Below are positions 1-7,359 of a stretch of 64,000 nucleotides of DNA, one piece after another. The DNA comes from CAYYJS01 sp964472315 (lineage in GTDB: Bacteria; Verrucomicrobiota; Kiritimatiellia; UBA8416). Numbering within the stretch: position 1 is the stretch's first letter; each line of letters starts with the position of its first letter. A program made the position numbers and the translations under genes. The notes beneath the pieces are model-generated. The model did not search any database, had not been told where the DNA came from, and saw nothing but the letters and a program-made list of their open reading frames with translations. The stretch lies in NCBI GenBank assembly GCA_964472315.1, contig CAYYJS010000016.1, forward strand, positions 1 through 64,000, in the 5' to 3' direction.

Positions 1-110
1 CTCCCAGGGGAACAACGGCGAATGTCCATGACTGCACCCAATCGCAAATGCGCCCACCGCGTGCGGCGCTACTCTATTGCGGTTGACATGGACACGCCGA
101 CACGGGTTCA

Positions 111-1274
111 ATGGAAAGTCAGGAGGCGCATTCGGCGGATCGACGCATGACGGAATACGACCACGGCATTTCACGCGGTGCCCGCTACCACTACGGCATC
201 GGGATCGCCTTGGTGTCGGTGGTGCCGGCACTGGTTCTGGTCGTCCTGGCCACACGCGCCGCCGGCGGGCTGGATGGCGATGCCGTCACCGTGGCGCTCG
301 CGGCCATCACGCTGGTCATCGCCATGCTGGGACACGTCGTGCTCCGCAAGTATCCCTCCAGCGTCGCGCGGTTGCGCGCCTATACCGAACAGATCGCGCG
401 CGGCGAGGCGCCCGAGCGCGTCAGCCTGCCACGCCGGGAGAGCGATCTCGAAGCCATTGAACGGTCGATGAACCTCATCATCGCGCAACTGCGGGCCAAA
501 GTCGAAGCCCTGGAAGTGGAGCGCCACATGTTGCGCGAACGCCTCTTCAAGGCGCGCAAGATGCAGAGTCTGGGTCTGATGGCCACCGGCGCCGCCCGTG
601 TGTTCTCGGGATTGCTCGATACCCTCGACCGACACGTGGGAGAACTGAAGCTCCTGGCCGCCGAAGCGACACCGGAATGGACGTCGGCGATGCTGATCGA
701 ACAGACGGTGCGACACGGACGGGAACTGGTCAACCAGCTTCGCGTCGTGGCCGGCGAACGCACGCCCGAACGCATGCGGATCCGGCTTTCCCCGCTGGTC
801 GGCGATACGCTCGACCTCCTGCGCCGATACGTCCTGGCGGACACGCGGATCGACTACCGCCCGGCCGACGGACTGCCGGAATGCCTGGGCGATCCTACGC
901 TCGTGCAACAGGCCGCCACATGCATGGTGCTGCACGCAGCGCGGATGGGTAAGGCGACCACGGCGCGGACGATCGAGGTCGTCACCGAAGCCGTGGATCT
1001 CAGCGAGGAAGATCTCGCCGAGGCCGTGCCGCCGGAACACATTCGTGCCGGCCGATGGCTCTCGCTCCGGGTGGCAACGCCGGCTGTCATGCTCGACGAG
1101 GTGCAACGGAGCCAGGTTCTGGACCCATTCTACGCCATCGATGGAAACGATGGCGACATCGGGCTCGCCGCCGTGCTTGGCATCGCGCAGGCCCACCATG
1201 GCCTTGTCACGGTATCCAGCGCACCCGATGCCGGCGCCACGTTCCGCCTGCTGCTGCCCATCGCGACGCCATAA
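111..1274 (+). CDS. Degenerate membrane histidine kinase (pseudokinase-like)
   Basis: The protein has two N-terminal membrane segments (about residues 28-47 and 59-78), a HAMP-like linker (80-134) and a C-terminal histidine-kinase-like half. The layout follows hybrid sensor kinases whose H-box reads GGIAHDFNNLL, but here the aligned stretch reads TGAARVFSGLL, so the phosphorylated His is Arg. The N-box position reads DPTLVQQAATCMVLHAARM with His where Asn is expected. The last part (IGLAAVLGIAQAHHG, then GATFRLLLP) keeps the general shape of the G-box and the end of the ATPase domain. I infer a catalytically dead or non-canonical sensor. No response regulator is adjacent. A second in-frame ATG at position 147 is an equally possible start. 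The first 110 bases show no gene. Confidence 0.72.
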   Translation: MESQEAHSADRRMTEYDHGISRGARYHYGIGIALVSVVPALVLVVLATRAAGGLDGDAVTVALAAITLVIAMLGHVVLRKYPSSVARLRAYTEQIARGEAPERVSLPRRESDLEAIERSMNLIIAQLRAKVEALEVERHMLRERLFKARKMQSLGLMATGAARVFSGLLDTLDRHVGELKLLAAEATPEWTSAMLIEQTVRHGRELVNQLRVVAGERTPERMRIRLSPLVGDTLDLLRRYVLADTRIDYRPADGLPECLGDPTLVQQAATCMVLHAARMGKATTARTIEVVTEAVDLSEEDLAEAVPPEHIRAGRWLSLRVATPAVMLDEVQRSQVLDPFYAIDGNDGDIGLAAVLGIAQAHHGLVTVSSAPDAGATFRLLLPIATP

Positions 1275-1307
1275 AAAAGCCCCTGCCCGTTCGTCACGGG
1301 CAGAGGC
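1273..1307 (-). terminator. Rho-independent terminator of the RRM gene
   Basis: A 12-bp stem with one mismatch (1279-1290 with 1296-1307) and a 5-nt loop is followed on the minus strand by six T residues (1278-1273). The T-run lies only on the minus-strand side, so it should end transcription of the RRM gene. It also touches the stop codon of the convergent kinase-like gene. Confidence 0.8.
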
Positions 1308-1333
1308 GTCATTCTCACGCAACCGATACCGGC

Positions 1334-1867
1334 TTACCAGAAACCCTTCTGATCGCGCTTGGCATTGCGAGCGCCTCGGCGGCTTCCCTTGCCCGACTTG
1401 CGCGGGCCGCGGGCGCCCCCGCCCCCTCCTCCGCCACCGCCGCCGTAGCCCCCGCCGCCGCCACCGAACTCCGAGCCGCCGCCGCCACTGGGGGCTCCGC
1501 CACCGCCACCGTAGCCGCCGCCGCCCCCACCCCCTCCGCCACCGCCGCCGTAGCCGCCCCCGCCGCCGCCGCCGTAGCCGCCCCCGCCGCCGCCGCCAAA
1601 TCCCCGCGGACCGTGCGCCTCTCGGGGACGCGCTTCATTCACAACAAGACGACGACCGTCCATCTCATACTCGTTGAACTTCTCAACGGCCGCCTGCGCT
1701 TCCGCATCGGCGCCCATTTCCACGAACGCAAACCCACGGGACTTGTTCGTGACCCGATCCAGCATCAGGCTGCAGGACACCACCTTGCCCACCTGCGAGA
1801 ACAACGCCTCCAGGTCCGGTTCCAGCGTGCCGTACGAGAGATTTCCGACATACAGTTTCGTCGCCAT
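1334..1867 (-). CDS. RRM-type RNA-binding protein with Gly-rich tail
   Basis: One N-terminal RNA-recognition motif (about residues 1-80) has RNP2 (LYVGNL) and RNP1 (RGFAFVEM). A long Gly/Tyr-rich low-complexity tail (about 88-160) and a short basic C-terminus follow. This is the layout of the small bacterial RRM proteins (Rbp family) of cyanobacteria and PVC bacteria, where they bind single-stranded RNA and are often cold-induced. The ATG is preceded by AAAGG. A promoter 126 nt upstream and a leader hairpin suggest post-transcriptional control. The glycine codon runs make the DNA look like a simple repeat, but the frame is uninterrupted. Confidence 0.9.
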   Translation of the reverse strand: MATKLYVGNLSYGTLEPDLEALFSQVGKVVSCSLMLDRVTNKSRGFAFVEMGADAEAQAAVEKFNEYEMDGRRLVVNEARPREAHGPRGFGGGGGGGYGGGGGGGYGGGGGGGGGGGGYGGGGGAPSGGGGSEFGGGGGGYGGGGGGGGGGARGPRKSGKGSRRGARNAKRDQKGFW

Positions 1868-1906
1868 CTACACCTTTCACTTTCCACTGCCGAGGTTGTT
1901 CGCGGC

Positions 1907-1927
1907 CTGCCCAACTCCTTTGGGCAG
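1907..1927 (-). promoter_or_regulatory. Leader hairpin with AGGAG loop upstream of the RRM gene
   Basis: On the minus strand a perfect 8-bp stem (CTGCCCAA / TTGGGCAG) closes a 5-nt loop reading AGGAG. It lies in the long 5' leader of the RRM gene, about 40 nt before the start codon. The AGGAG is too far from the start to be its own ribosome site. A binding site for the protein or a temperature-sensitive structure are both possible. Confidence 0.5.
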
Positions 1928-1999
1928 CGATATCCGGGCTGCATTATCGGAGGTTCCGTTCCCTCCGCCAGGCAGCCAGACACCCCGGTCAGCGGCATC

Positions 2000-2028
2000 A
2001 TGATATCTGATTCGATCGCGTTTGATAA
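2000..2028 (-). promoter_or_regulatory. Promoter of the RRM gene
   Basis: On the minus strand TTATCA (2028-2023) and TATCAT (2005-2000) are separated by 17 nt, a good match to a housekeeping sigma-factor promoter. It implies a leader of roughly 125 nt. Confidence 0.55.
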
Positions 2029-2136
2029 TGACTTTTTTTGGACCGCTGTTCGAACCCCACGTGCGGGGGCGCCCAGAAGCCTCTTCCCTTCGCGGCGCCA
2101 CCGCCGTATACTGGGTATGGAGAAGTGGAGGACGGA

Positions 2137-2709
2137 ATGAAACGGATACTGACAGCGGCGCTGGGATGCCTGTTGATGGTCGGTTCGGTCAGGGCCGGCG
2201 ACTGGGACAATGCCCTGCGTGGCGGACTGGTGGGCGGCGCATTCGGCGCGTTGCTCGGCGAGTTGGACGGGGTCGAGTCCGGCGTCAGCATTCCCATGTT
2301 TGCGACGTTCGGCGCGCTCGCCGGGTATGGGTATGACCGGGGCTGGTATCGCGCACGTCGGTACGACGATTGCTGGGTGGACTACGGCTGGCCCTACGCC
2401 AGATACGACCACGACTGGCGCTGGCTGAACCGCCGCCAGTACCGAACGTACGTGCATGGGGCGCCGTGGTCGCGTGAGCGGGCGGGCGGCACGGCAGCGG
2501 TCACGCATGCGCCCCCCCCCGCACGGGACATGCACCCCGGCGTCAGCATCGTAATCGTGCCCATCGTGCTGACCAACGGCATGTCCGTGGACCTCCGGAT
2601 ACTCAAACTCGGCGCCCGCTACGTCGGCCCGCAGGGCGAAGCCTACGAAACGCTTCCGACGGCGGAGGAGCTGCAGACGCGCTACCGCCTGCGCGAAGGC
2701 GACGACTAG
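2137..2709 (+). CDS. Exported glycine-zipper hypothetical protein
   Basis: I chose the start MKRILTAAL because GGAGG lies about 7 nt upstream and a typical Sec signal peptide (MKRILTAALGCLLMVGSVRA) follows. After the signal come a glycine-zipper-like segment (LRGGLVGGAFGALLGEL), a Tyr/Trp/Asp/Arg-rich middle region and a C-terminal domain of unknown type. Glycine-zipper segments are common in outer-membrane-associated proteins, so an envelope location is likely. No enzyme motif is visible. It runs convergently into the HisI-like gene with 8 nt between stop codons. Confidence 0.7.
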   Translation: MKRILTAALGCLLMVGSVRAGDWDNALRGGLVGGAFGALLGELDGVESGVSIPMFATFGALAGYGYDRGWYRARRYDDCWVDYGWPYARYDHDWRWLNRRQYRTYVHGAPWSRERAGGTAAVTHAPPPARDMHPGVSIVIVPIVLTNGMSVDLRILKLGARYVGPQGEAYETLPTAEELQTRYRLREGDD

Positions 2710-2717
2710 GCGCCCGA

Positions 2718-3131
2718 TCAGGGATCGATGTTCTCGAGCGCCAACGTATCCGGGTCGATCCGGCGGTAGTAGCAGTTGCGCGGCCGACCGGCGGCATTCT
2801 TCGTGTGACAGATGCCGCCGCGGCGCGGACGCACCCGATAGAGCAGCGAGTTCTGTTCGCAGTTCACGAACGCGTCGACCAACTCGAACGTCTCGCCCGA
2901 CGTGGCGCCCTTTTCCCAAAGCTCGTTGCGGGATGTGCTCCAGAGCACCAGCGTGCGCTTCCGCAGAGACTCTCGGAAGGCGATCTCGTTTGTATAGGCC
3001 ACGAGGATCACATCGCCGGTATCCGCGTGCTGCACGGCCACCGGAACCACATCGCGACACCGGTCGGCAATCTTCCCGATCTTGCCGAAGTCAAGCTGCA
3101 GGCTGGCGCCTTCCTCACGTTCACGACTCAT
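2718..3131 (-). CDS. hisI: Phosphoribosyl-AMP cyclohydrolase-like protein (HisI variant)
   Basis: HisI opens the purine ring of PR-AMP in histidine biosynthesis. The chain shows the family blocks LWEKGATSGE and GGICHT, and the closing NCYYR. The three Zn-binding cysteines of the family are kept (NCE, ICHT, NCYYR). The Mg-binding Asp triad, normally D-C-D-x-D, reads N-C-E-Q-N, and a short insertion follows CHT. It could therefore be a divergent but active HisI or a HisI-like paralogue. The start MSREREEG has GGAG 8 nt upstream; an in-frame ATG lies at 3164. No other his genes are nearby. Confidence 0.75.
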   Translation of the reverse strand: MSREREEGASLQLDFGKIGKIADRCRDVVPVAVQHADTGDVILVAYTNEIAFRESLRKRTLVLWSTSRNELWEKGATSGETFELVDAFVNCEQNSLLYRVRPRRGGICHTKNAAGRPRNCYYRRIDPDTLALENIDP

Positions 3132-3205
3132 CTGCGTCTCCATTGGGGTTCCGCGATCCGCCACACCCTACCCCGTTCCCGCGCCCAGAGCAATGATCTT
3201 CCGGT

Positions 3206-3234
3206 TTGACGGCGGCGGGGGTGCCCCGTAGTAT
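3206..3234 (+). promoter_or_regulatory. Promoter of the aldolase gene
   Basis: TTGACG (3206-3211) and TAGTAT (3229-3234) are 17 nt apart, 40 nt before the ATG at 3275. Confidence 0.65.
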
Positions 3235-3274
3235 CGTCGCCCATCGGTACGACAACCAACACACAGGGGATGAC

Positions 3275-4276
3275 ATGAGCGAGCACGTCAAATCGGAAAC
3301 GGATTCCGCCGAACAATGGGTGACCTATCGCCCCGGCATCAAGATCCTGGACTGCACCGTCCGCGACGGCGGCCTGATCAACGATCACCAGTTCGACGAC
3401 GCCCTCGTCAAGGCCGTCTACGAAGCGGACGTCGCCGCCGGCGTCGACTACATCGAGTTCGGCTACAAGTCGTCCAAGGCCATCTACGCGCCGTCCAAAT
3501 TCGGTCCCTGGAAGTTCTGCGATGAGGATGACATCCGCCGCATTGTAGGAGACAACGATACGGAGTTGAAGATATCCGTGATGGCCGATGCCGAACGCAC
3601 CGATTACCACACGGACATCCTGCCGCGCGATCGGAGCGTCATCGATTGCGTGCGTGTGGCCTGTTACATCCACCAGATCCCGCTGGCCATCGACATGGTC
3701 AAGGACGCGCACGACAAAGGCTACGAGACCATGTTGCAGCTCATGGCCGTGTCCGTCGTGAACACGCACGAGATCGAGTCGGCGCTGGAAATCGTCGCCC
3801 ACAGTCCCGCGGCCGGCGTCTACCTCGTGGATAGTTTCGGCGCGCTCTACTCGGAGCAGATCCGCGACCTTACGCAGTTGTATGTGAAGGCCATGGCCGG
3901 CACGGGCAAGGATGTCGGTATCCACGCCCACAACAACCAACAACTCGCCTTCGCCAACACCATCGAAGCGATCATTTGCGGCGCCAACCGCGTCGATGCC
4001 ACCATGGCCGGGATCGGCCGCGGGGCCGGCAATTGCCCGATGGAACTGATCATGGGCTTCCTGCACAACCCGAAGTTCAAAATGCGCCCGATCCTCGAAT
4101 GCACGCAGAACCACTTCGTTCCGCTCAAAACGACGATGGACTGGGGCTACAGCATCCCTTACGCCATCACGGGGCAGCTCAATCAGCACCCCCGCACCGC
4201 GATCCAGTGGCGCGAAGGCGGCAGCCCGGACGATTACGTCGGGTTCTACGACCAGGTGGTCGAAGAGTACTCCTGA
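3275..4276 (+). CDS. DRE-TIM metallolyase / aldolase (HMGL-like)
   Basis: The protein belongs to the HMG-CoA lyase-like TIM-barrel family. The N-terminal DCTVRDGGLIN matches the metal-binding DRE-type motif, and the HAHNNQQLAFANT segment supplies the HxH metal ligands. GIGRGAGNCPMELIM matches the family's C-terminal glycine loop. Relatives include 4-hydroxy-2-oxovalerate aldolase and unassigned aldolases of PVC bacteria. The exact substrate cannot be told from sequence. I chose the start MSEHVK because GGGG lies just upstream and the promoter TSS would fall after the earlier possible start. Its 3' end overlaps the convergent methyltransferase frame by about 98 bp. Confidence 0.8.
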   Translation: MSEHVKSETDSAEQWVTYRPGIKILDCTVRDGGLINDHQFDDALVKAVYEADVAAGVDYIEFGYKSSKAIYAPSKFGPWKFCDEDDIRRIVGDNDTELKISVMADAERTDYHTDILPRDRSVIDCVRVACYIHQIPLAIDMVKDAHDKGYETMLQLMAVSVVNTHEIESALEIVAHSPAAGVYLVDSFGALYSEQIRDLTQLYVKAMAGTGKDVGIHAHNNQQLAFANTIEAIICGANRVDATMAGIGRGAGNCPMELIMGFLHNPKFKMRPILECTQNHFVPLKTTMDWGYSIPYAITGQLNQHPRTAIQWREGGSPDDYVGFYDQVVEEYS

Positions 4277-4910
4277 CCGCCGTGGCCAGGTACCACCCCG
4301 GACGGTCCTCCGCGCGCAGCACGTCAAAGCCGGTCTCGCGCAGCAACCCGGCCAGGGCCTCGACCGGAAGCATGCGATCCTCCCGCACGGCGGCGTCCTT
4401 CGCGCGGTGGAAATCGTTCATCTCGGCGCACGACATCGTATGCGCGATGGCCAGAACGCCGCCCGGCCGCAGGCGGTCGTGCAGGGCGGCCAGGGCGGCC
4501 GGTTTGTCGTCGAAGTGCGGGAAACACGAGAAACATACCGCGGCATCGAACGGCCCCATCCGGAGTTCGACGCCCAGAAGGTCGCCCGTAACGAACCGCA
4601 CCCGCGGGTCGTCGTGCAGGCGCCGGTTTTCGTCAATCATCCCCTGAGCGGAATCCAGTTCGACCACGCGACCGCCGTCGTCAAGCCCGGCAAGCAGATA
4701 CGGCACCAGAACCCCGCTGCCGCAACCGACGTCCAGGATGGACGCCGATCGCCCCAACGGAACGGCCGCGAGGAGCGCCCGGATCGCCGTGTCCTCTTCC
4801 TGACGCATTCGTCCATCGGGGCCATGGTAGCAGACCGCCATCCAGTCGGAGGCGCACCGGTTGAAAAACGCCGTGCGCAGCGCCGCGCGCCGGTCCCGCT
4901 CGTCACTCAC
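4179..4910 (-). CDS. Class I SAM-dependent methyltransferase
   Basis: Motif I reads ILDVGCGSGVLVPYL and motif II VVELDSAQGMI. The FDAAVCFSCFPHF block and LRPGGVLAIAHT complete a Methyltransf_11/25-type Rossmann fold. The GTG start overlaps the permease stop (GTGA), so it is the last gene of the TonB/ABC operon. The family core ends near GWYLATAVRS; the next 30 or so residues are Arg-rich and antisense to the aldolase gene, probably a neutral read-through tail. The substrate is unknown. Modification of a metal chelator or detoxification of a transported compound are possible given the context. Confidence 0.8.
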   Translation of the reverse strand: MSDERDRRAALRTAFFNRCASDWMAVCYHGPDGRMRQEEDTAIRALLAAVPLGRSASILDVGCGSGVLVPYLLAGLDDGGRVVELDSAQGMIDENRRLHDDPRVRFVTGDLLGVELRMGPFDAAVCFSCFPHFDDKPAALAALHDRLRPGGVLAIAHTMSCAEMNDFHRAKDAAVREDRMLPVEALAGLLRETGFDVLRAEDRPGWYLATAVRSTLRPPGRRTRRNRPGCRLRATGSRCGGAD

Positions 4911-5746
4911 GGCAGCCGCTCCCGACGCGTCCCGCGTCGCGCCAGGCGCCGTCGCGGCGACAACCACAGGGCGAGCGCGAAGATCAGACTGGAAACAAGA
5001 ATGATGGCGGCGCCGGCCGGCACATCCCAGGCCGCGGATGCCGCAAGCCCACCCAGGCACGACAGCACGCCGAACGCCGCCGCGAGCGCCAGCATGATCT
5101 CGAGCCGGTTCGTCAGTTGCCGCGCCGCGCTGGCCGGGTTGACCAACAGACCGAAGATCAGCAACCCGCCAACCATCGGCAGACTCGCGCTGACCATCAG
5201 CCCCGCGGACACGAGGATCGCCCCGTACACCAGCGCCGCCGGAACGCCACAGGTCGCGGCGATCGTGCGGTCATACAGCACGGCCACAATCTGGCGGTAG
5301 AACACGACCAGCAACGCCAGCAGCCCGGCGTTCAGCACCCCGAGCACGACCACATCGCGCCTCGTCACCGTCAGAATGCTGCCCCAGATCAGGCTCAGGG
5401 CCGAGGACCGCGGTCCGGGGAGAAAGTGCAACAGCAACAGGGCCATGCCCATCGTCCCGGAGAACAGGATCGACAGGGCCACGTTGGAGCTCATCCGGGA
5501 ACGCGTGCCGATCGGACCGACGATGGATGCCGCCGCCAGGCAGGCCACGGCCGCGCCAATGACCGGCGAGACGCCGCAAAGTTGCCCGGCGATGGCCCCC
5601 AGGAACGCCGCGTGCGACATGCTGATGCCGAGGAAGGGAATCTCCAGGAGCACCACAAGCACCCCGACGACCGATAGCCCGGCGCCGGCCAGAAGCGAAG
5701 CCGCCAGTGCGCGCCGCATGAAGTCGAATTCGAGTAGATCGATCAT
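4907..5746 (-). CDS. Metal ABC transporter permease (ZnuB/TroC-type)
   Basis: A hydrophobic protein of about 279 residues with roughly eight membrane segments, typical of the ABC-3 family that imports Zn, Mn or Fe. Characteristic stretches include GISMSHAAFLGAIAG near the N-terminus and SLPMVGGLLIFGLLVNPAS in the C-terminal half. The ATG overlaps the ATPase stop (ATGA), and its own stop overlaps the methyltransferase start. It forms the membrane channel of the importer encoded by the two preceding genes. Confidence 0.88.
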   Translation of the reverse strand: MIDLLEFDFMRRALAASLLAGAGLSVVGVLVVLLEIPFLGISMSHAAFLGAIAGQLCGVSPVIGAAVACLAAASIVGPIGTRSRMSSNVALSILFSGTMGMALLLLHFLPGPRSSALSLIWGSILTVTRRDVVVLGVLNAGLLALLVVFYRQIVAVLYDRTIAATCGVPAALVYGAILVSAGLMVSASLPMVGGLLIFGLLVNPASAARQLTNRLEIMLALAAAFGVLSCLGGLAASAAWDVPAGAAIILVSSLIFALALWLSPRRRLARRGTRRERLP

Positions 5747-6513
5747 AGCGGAACGATGCCCTTCAAGTCCCCCAGCACACGCGCCGCGTTGGCGCCGTAA
5801 ATCCGCTCCATCAATTCCGGCGTGAAAACGCCGCGCGGCGCACCGTCCCAAGCCAGTGTGCCGCTGTCGAGAACCACGGCGCGCCGGCACCCCGAGGGCA
5901 CGTAGGCCAGATCGTGCATCACCATGATCACCGTGACGCCGCGCGCGCGGTGCAGGTCCTGAATCAGGTCCAGCAACTCGCAGCGTCCGCCGAGATCGAG
6001 ATTCGCGGCCGGCTCGTCGAGCAACAGGATATCGGCGCCCTGACACAGGACGCGCGCCAGGTCGACCCGCTGCCGTTCGCCGCCCGAGAGCGCTTCGATC
6101 GGTCGATCGGCCAGGTGCGACACACCGGTATCGCGCATGGCGGTCCGGGTCCGATGCCGATCCACACGCCCCCACCGCAGGCCGCCAAGCCCGGCCCCGC
6201 TGCGCCCAATGCTCACGACGTCCTTCACCAACAGCGGCAGCCGCCCCGCGTCATGCCGTTGCTGCGGCATGTAGCCCAGCCGCCGATGCGATCCCCGCGG
6301 CAATCGATCGGCCGGGCGACCGTCGATGCGGACCGTGCCGGCGCGCACCGGCAGCAACCCCATGATCAGTTGCAGAACCGAGGTCTTCCCGGCCCCATTG
6401 GCCCCGAGCAGGACGACGAACTCCCCCGTCGCGATGGACAGCGAAAGATCGCATACGGCCGGCCGCCGCCCGTGGCAAGCGCTGACATGGACGAGTTCGA
6501 TCGCCACGCTCAT
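5743..6513 (-). CDS. Metal ABC transporter ATP-binding protein (ZnuC-type)
   Basis: The protein has Walker A GANGAGKTS, signature LSGGERQRV, Walker B DILLLDEPAANLDLG and an H-loop in MVMHDLAY. Length (256 residues) and order fit the ZnuC/TroB family. I chose the start MSVAIEL because its ATG overlaps the binding-protein stop codon. It energises import through the adjacent ABC-3 permease. Confidence 0.9.
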   Translation of the reverse strand: MSVAIELVHVSACHGRRPAVCDLSLSIATGEFVVLLGANGAGKTSVLQLIMGLLPVRAGTVRIDGRPADRLPRGSHRRLGYMPQQRHDAGRLPLLVKDVVSIGRSGAGLGGLRWGRVDRHRTRTAMRDTGVSHLADRPIEALSGGERQRVDLARVLCQGADILLLDEPAANLDLGGRCELLDLIQDLHRARGVTVIMVMHDLAYVPSGCRRAVVLDSGTLAWDGAPRGVFTPELMERIYGANAARVLGDLKGIVPL

Positions 6514-7355
6514 GGCCGCTCCAGCGCTTCGGAAACCTGTCGGCACAGCCCCTTGAGCGCGTTGACATAGCCCTCGGCCGTCGCGTCATCGGGAAAGTTG
6601 CTCAACAGCGTGAACCGGCAGCCGATATCGGCCGCCAGTTGCGCCCCAAGTTTGCCGGCGCTCTGTCGGTTGTCCGCCACGAGCGCCACCTTGCGCGACC
6701 GTCCCGACGCGACGAGGGCCGCGATGGTTTGCGCCGCGGCCGCCTCGTCCCGCGGAAAAGCGCCGACGACGTCCAGCCCCATCCAGGTCAACACTTCGGC
6801 ATTCTGGACGGATGCGAGCACCGGACGCCCCGACACCGGCGCCATGGATTCCCGCAGGGCATCCGTGTCCGTCAGGACCCGCGCAATATAGGCATCCGTA
6901 TTCCCGCGGACCGCATCGACAGCCCCGGGCAGCAGCGGCAGCAGGGCGTCGCGCACGTGCGCCGCAAGGACAATATGTCGCTTGGGCACCATGGCGTTGC
7001 CGCCCACGTTCAGCACCGCATGCCGCCCCGCCATGCGCGCGGCCAACTCCGCCAGGAACGGCTCGAACCCGTGCGCGAGAAACAACGCCGATGCTTCCGT
7101 CGCCGCCGCCTGCCGGGCCGTCAGGTCGAAATGCCCCGGACACAGACGCGGCGGGATCAGACTGTTGACGACGACACGGTCGCCGGCGACCGCACGCACG
7201 ATGCCGGCCATCAGGGAGGTCGACACGGTCACGACGGGCCGCGTTTCGCCGGCCGTCGCCACCGCGGCGACCGCCGCCGTCAACCCACACAACGCCGCCA
7301 CGGCCATTCCGACCCGACGTTTCCGCGCGCGGCTATCTCGATCGTGTATCATCAC
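6510..7355 (-). CDS. Periplasmic metal-binding protein of ABC importer (ZnuA/TroA family, variant ligands)
   Basis: An N-terminal export signal (hydrophobic stretch VGMAVAALCGLTAAVAAVA) precedes a cluster A-I type binding protein. The first ligand region reads RLCPGHFDLTARQ, where typical Zn/Mn proteins have a His-containing PGxDPHxYEP segment. FLAHGFEPF and RHIVLAAH carry other possible ligands. There is no His-rich loop, and the usual final acidic ligand region reads VADNRQSAG. The metal or chelate is therefore uncertain. The start follows the TonB receptor stop by 4 nt, and the stop overlaps the ATPase start. Confidence 0.82.
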   Translation of the reverse strand: MMIHDRDSRARKRRVGMAVAALCGLTAAVAAVATAGETRPVVTVSTSLMAGIVRAVAGDRVVVNSLIPPRLCPGHFDLTARQAAATEASALFLAHGFEPFLAELAARMAGRHAVLNVGGNAMVPKRHIVLAAHVRDALLPLLPGAVDAVRGNTDAYIARVLTDTDALRESMAPVSGRPVLASVQNAEVLTWMGLDVVGAFPRDEAAAAQTIAALVASGRSRKVALVADNRQSAGKLGAQLAADIGCRFTLLSNFPDDATAEGYVNALKGLCRQVSEALERP

Positions 7356-7359
7356 ACGC

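Noticed and set aside
1400..1600. GC-rich simple repeats, possible tandem repeat locus
   Set aside because: They are glycine codon runs of the RRM protein tail and stay in frame.
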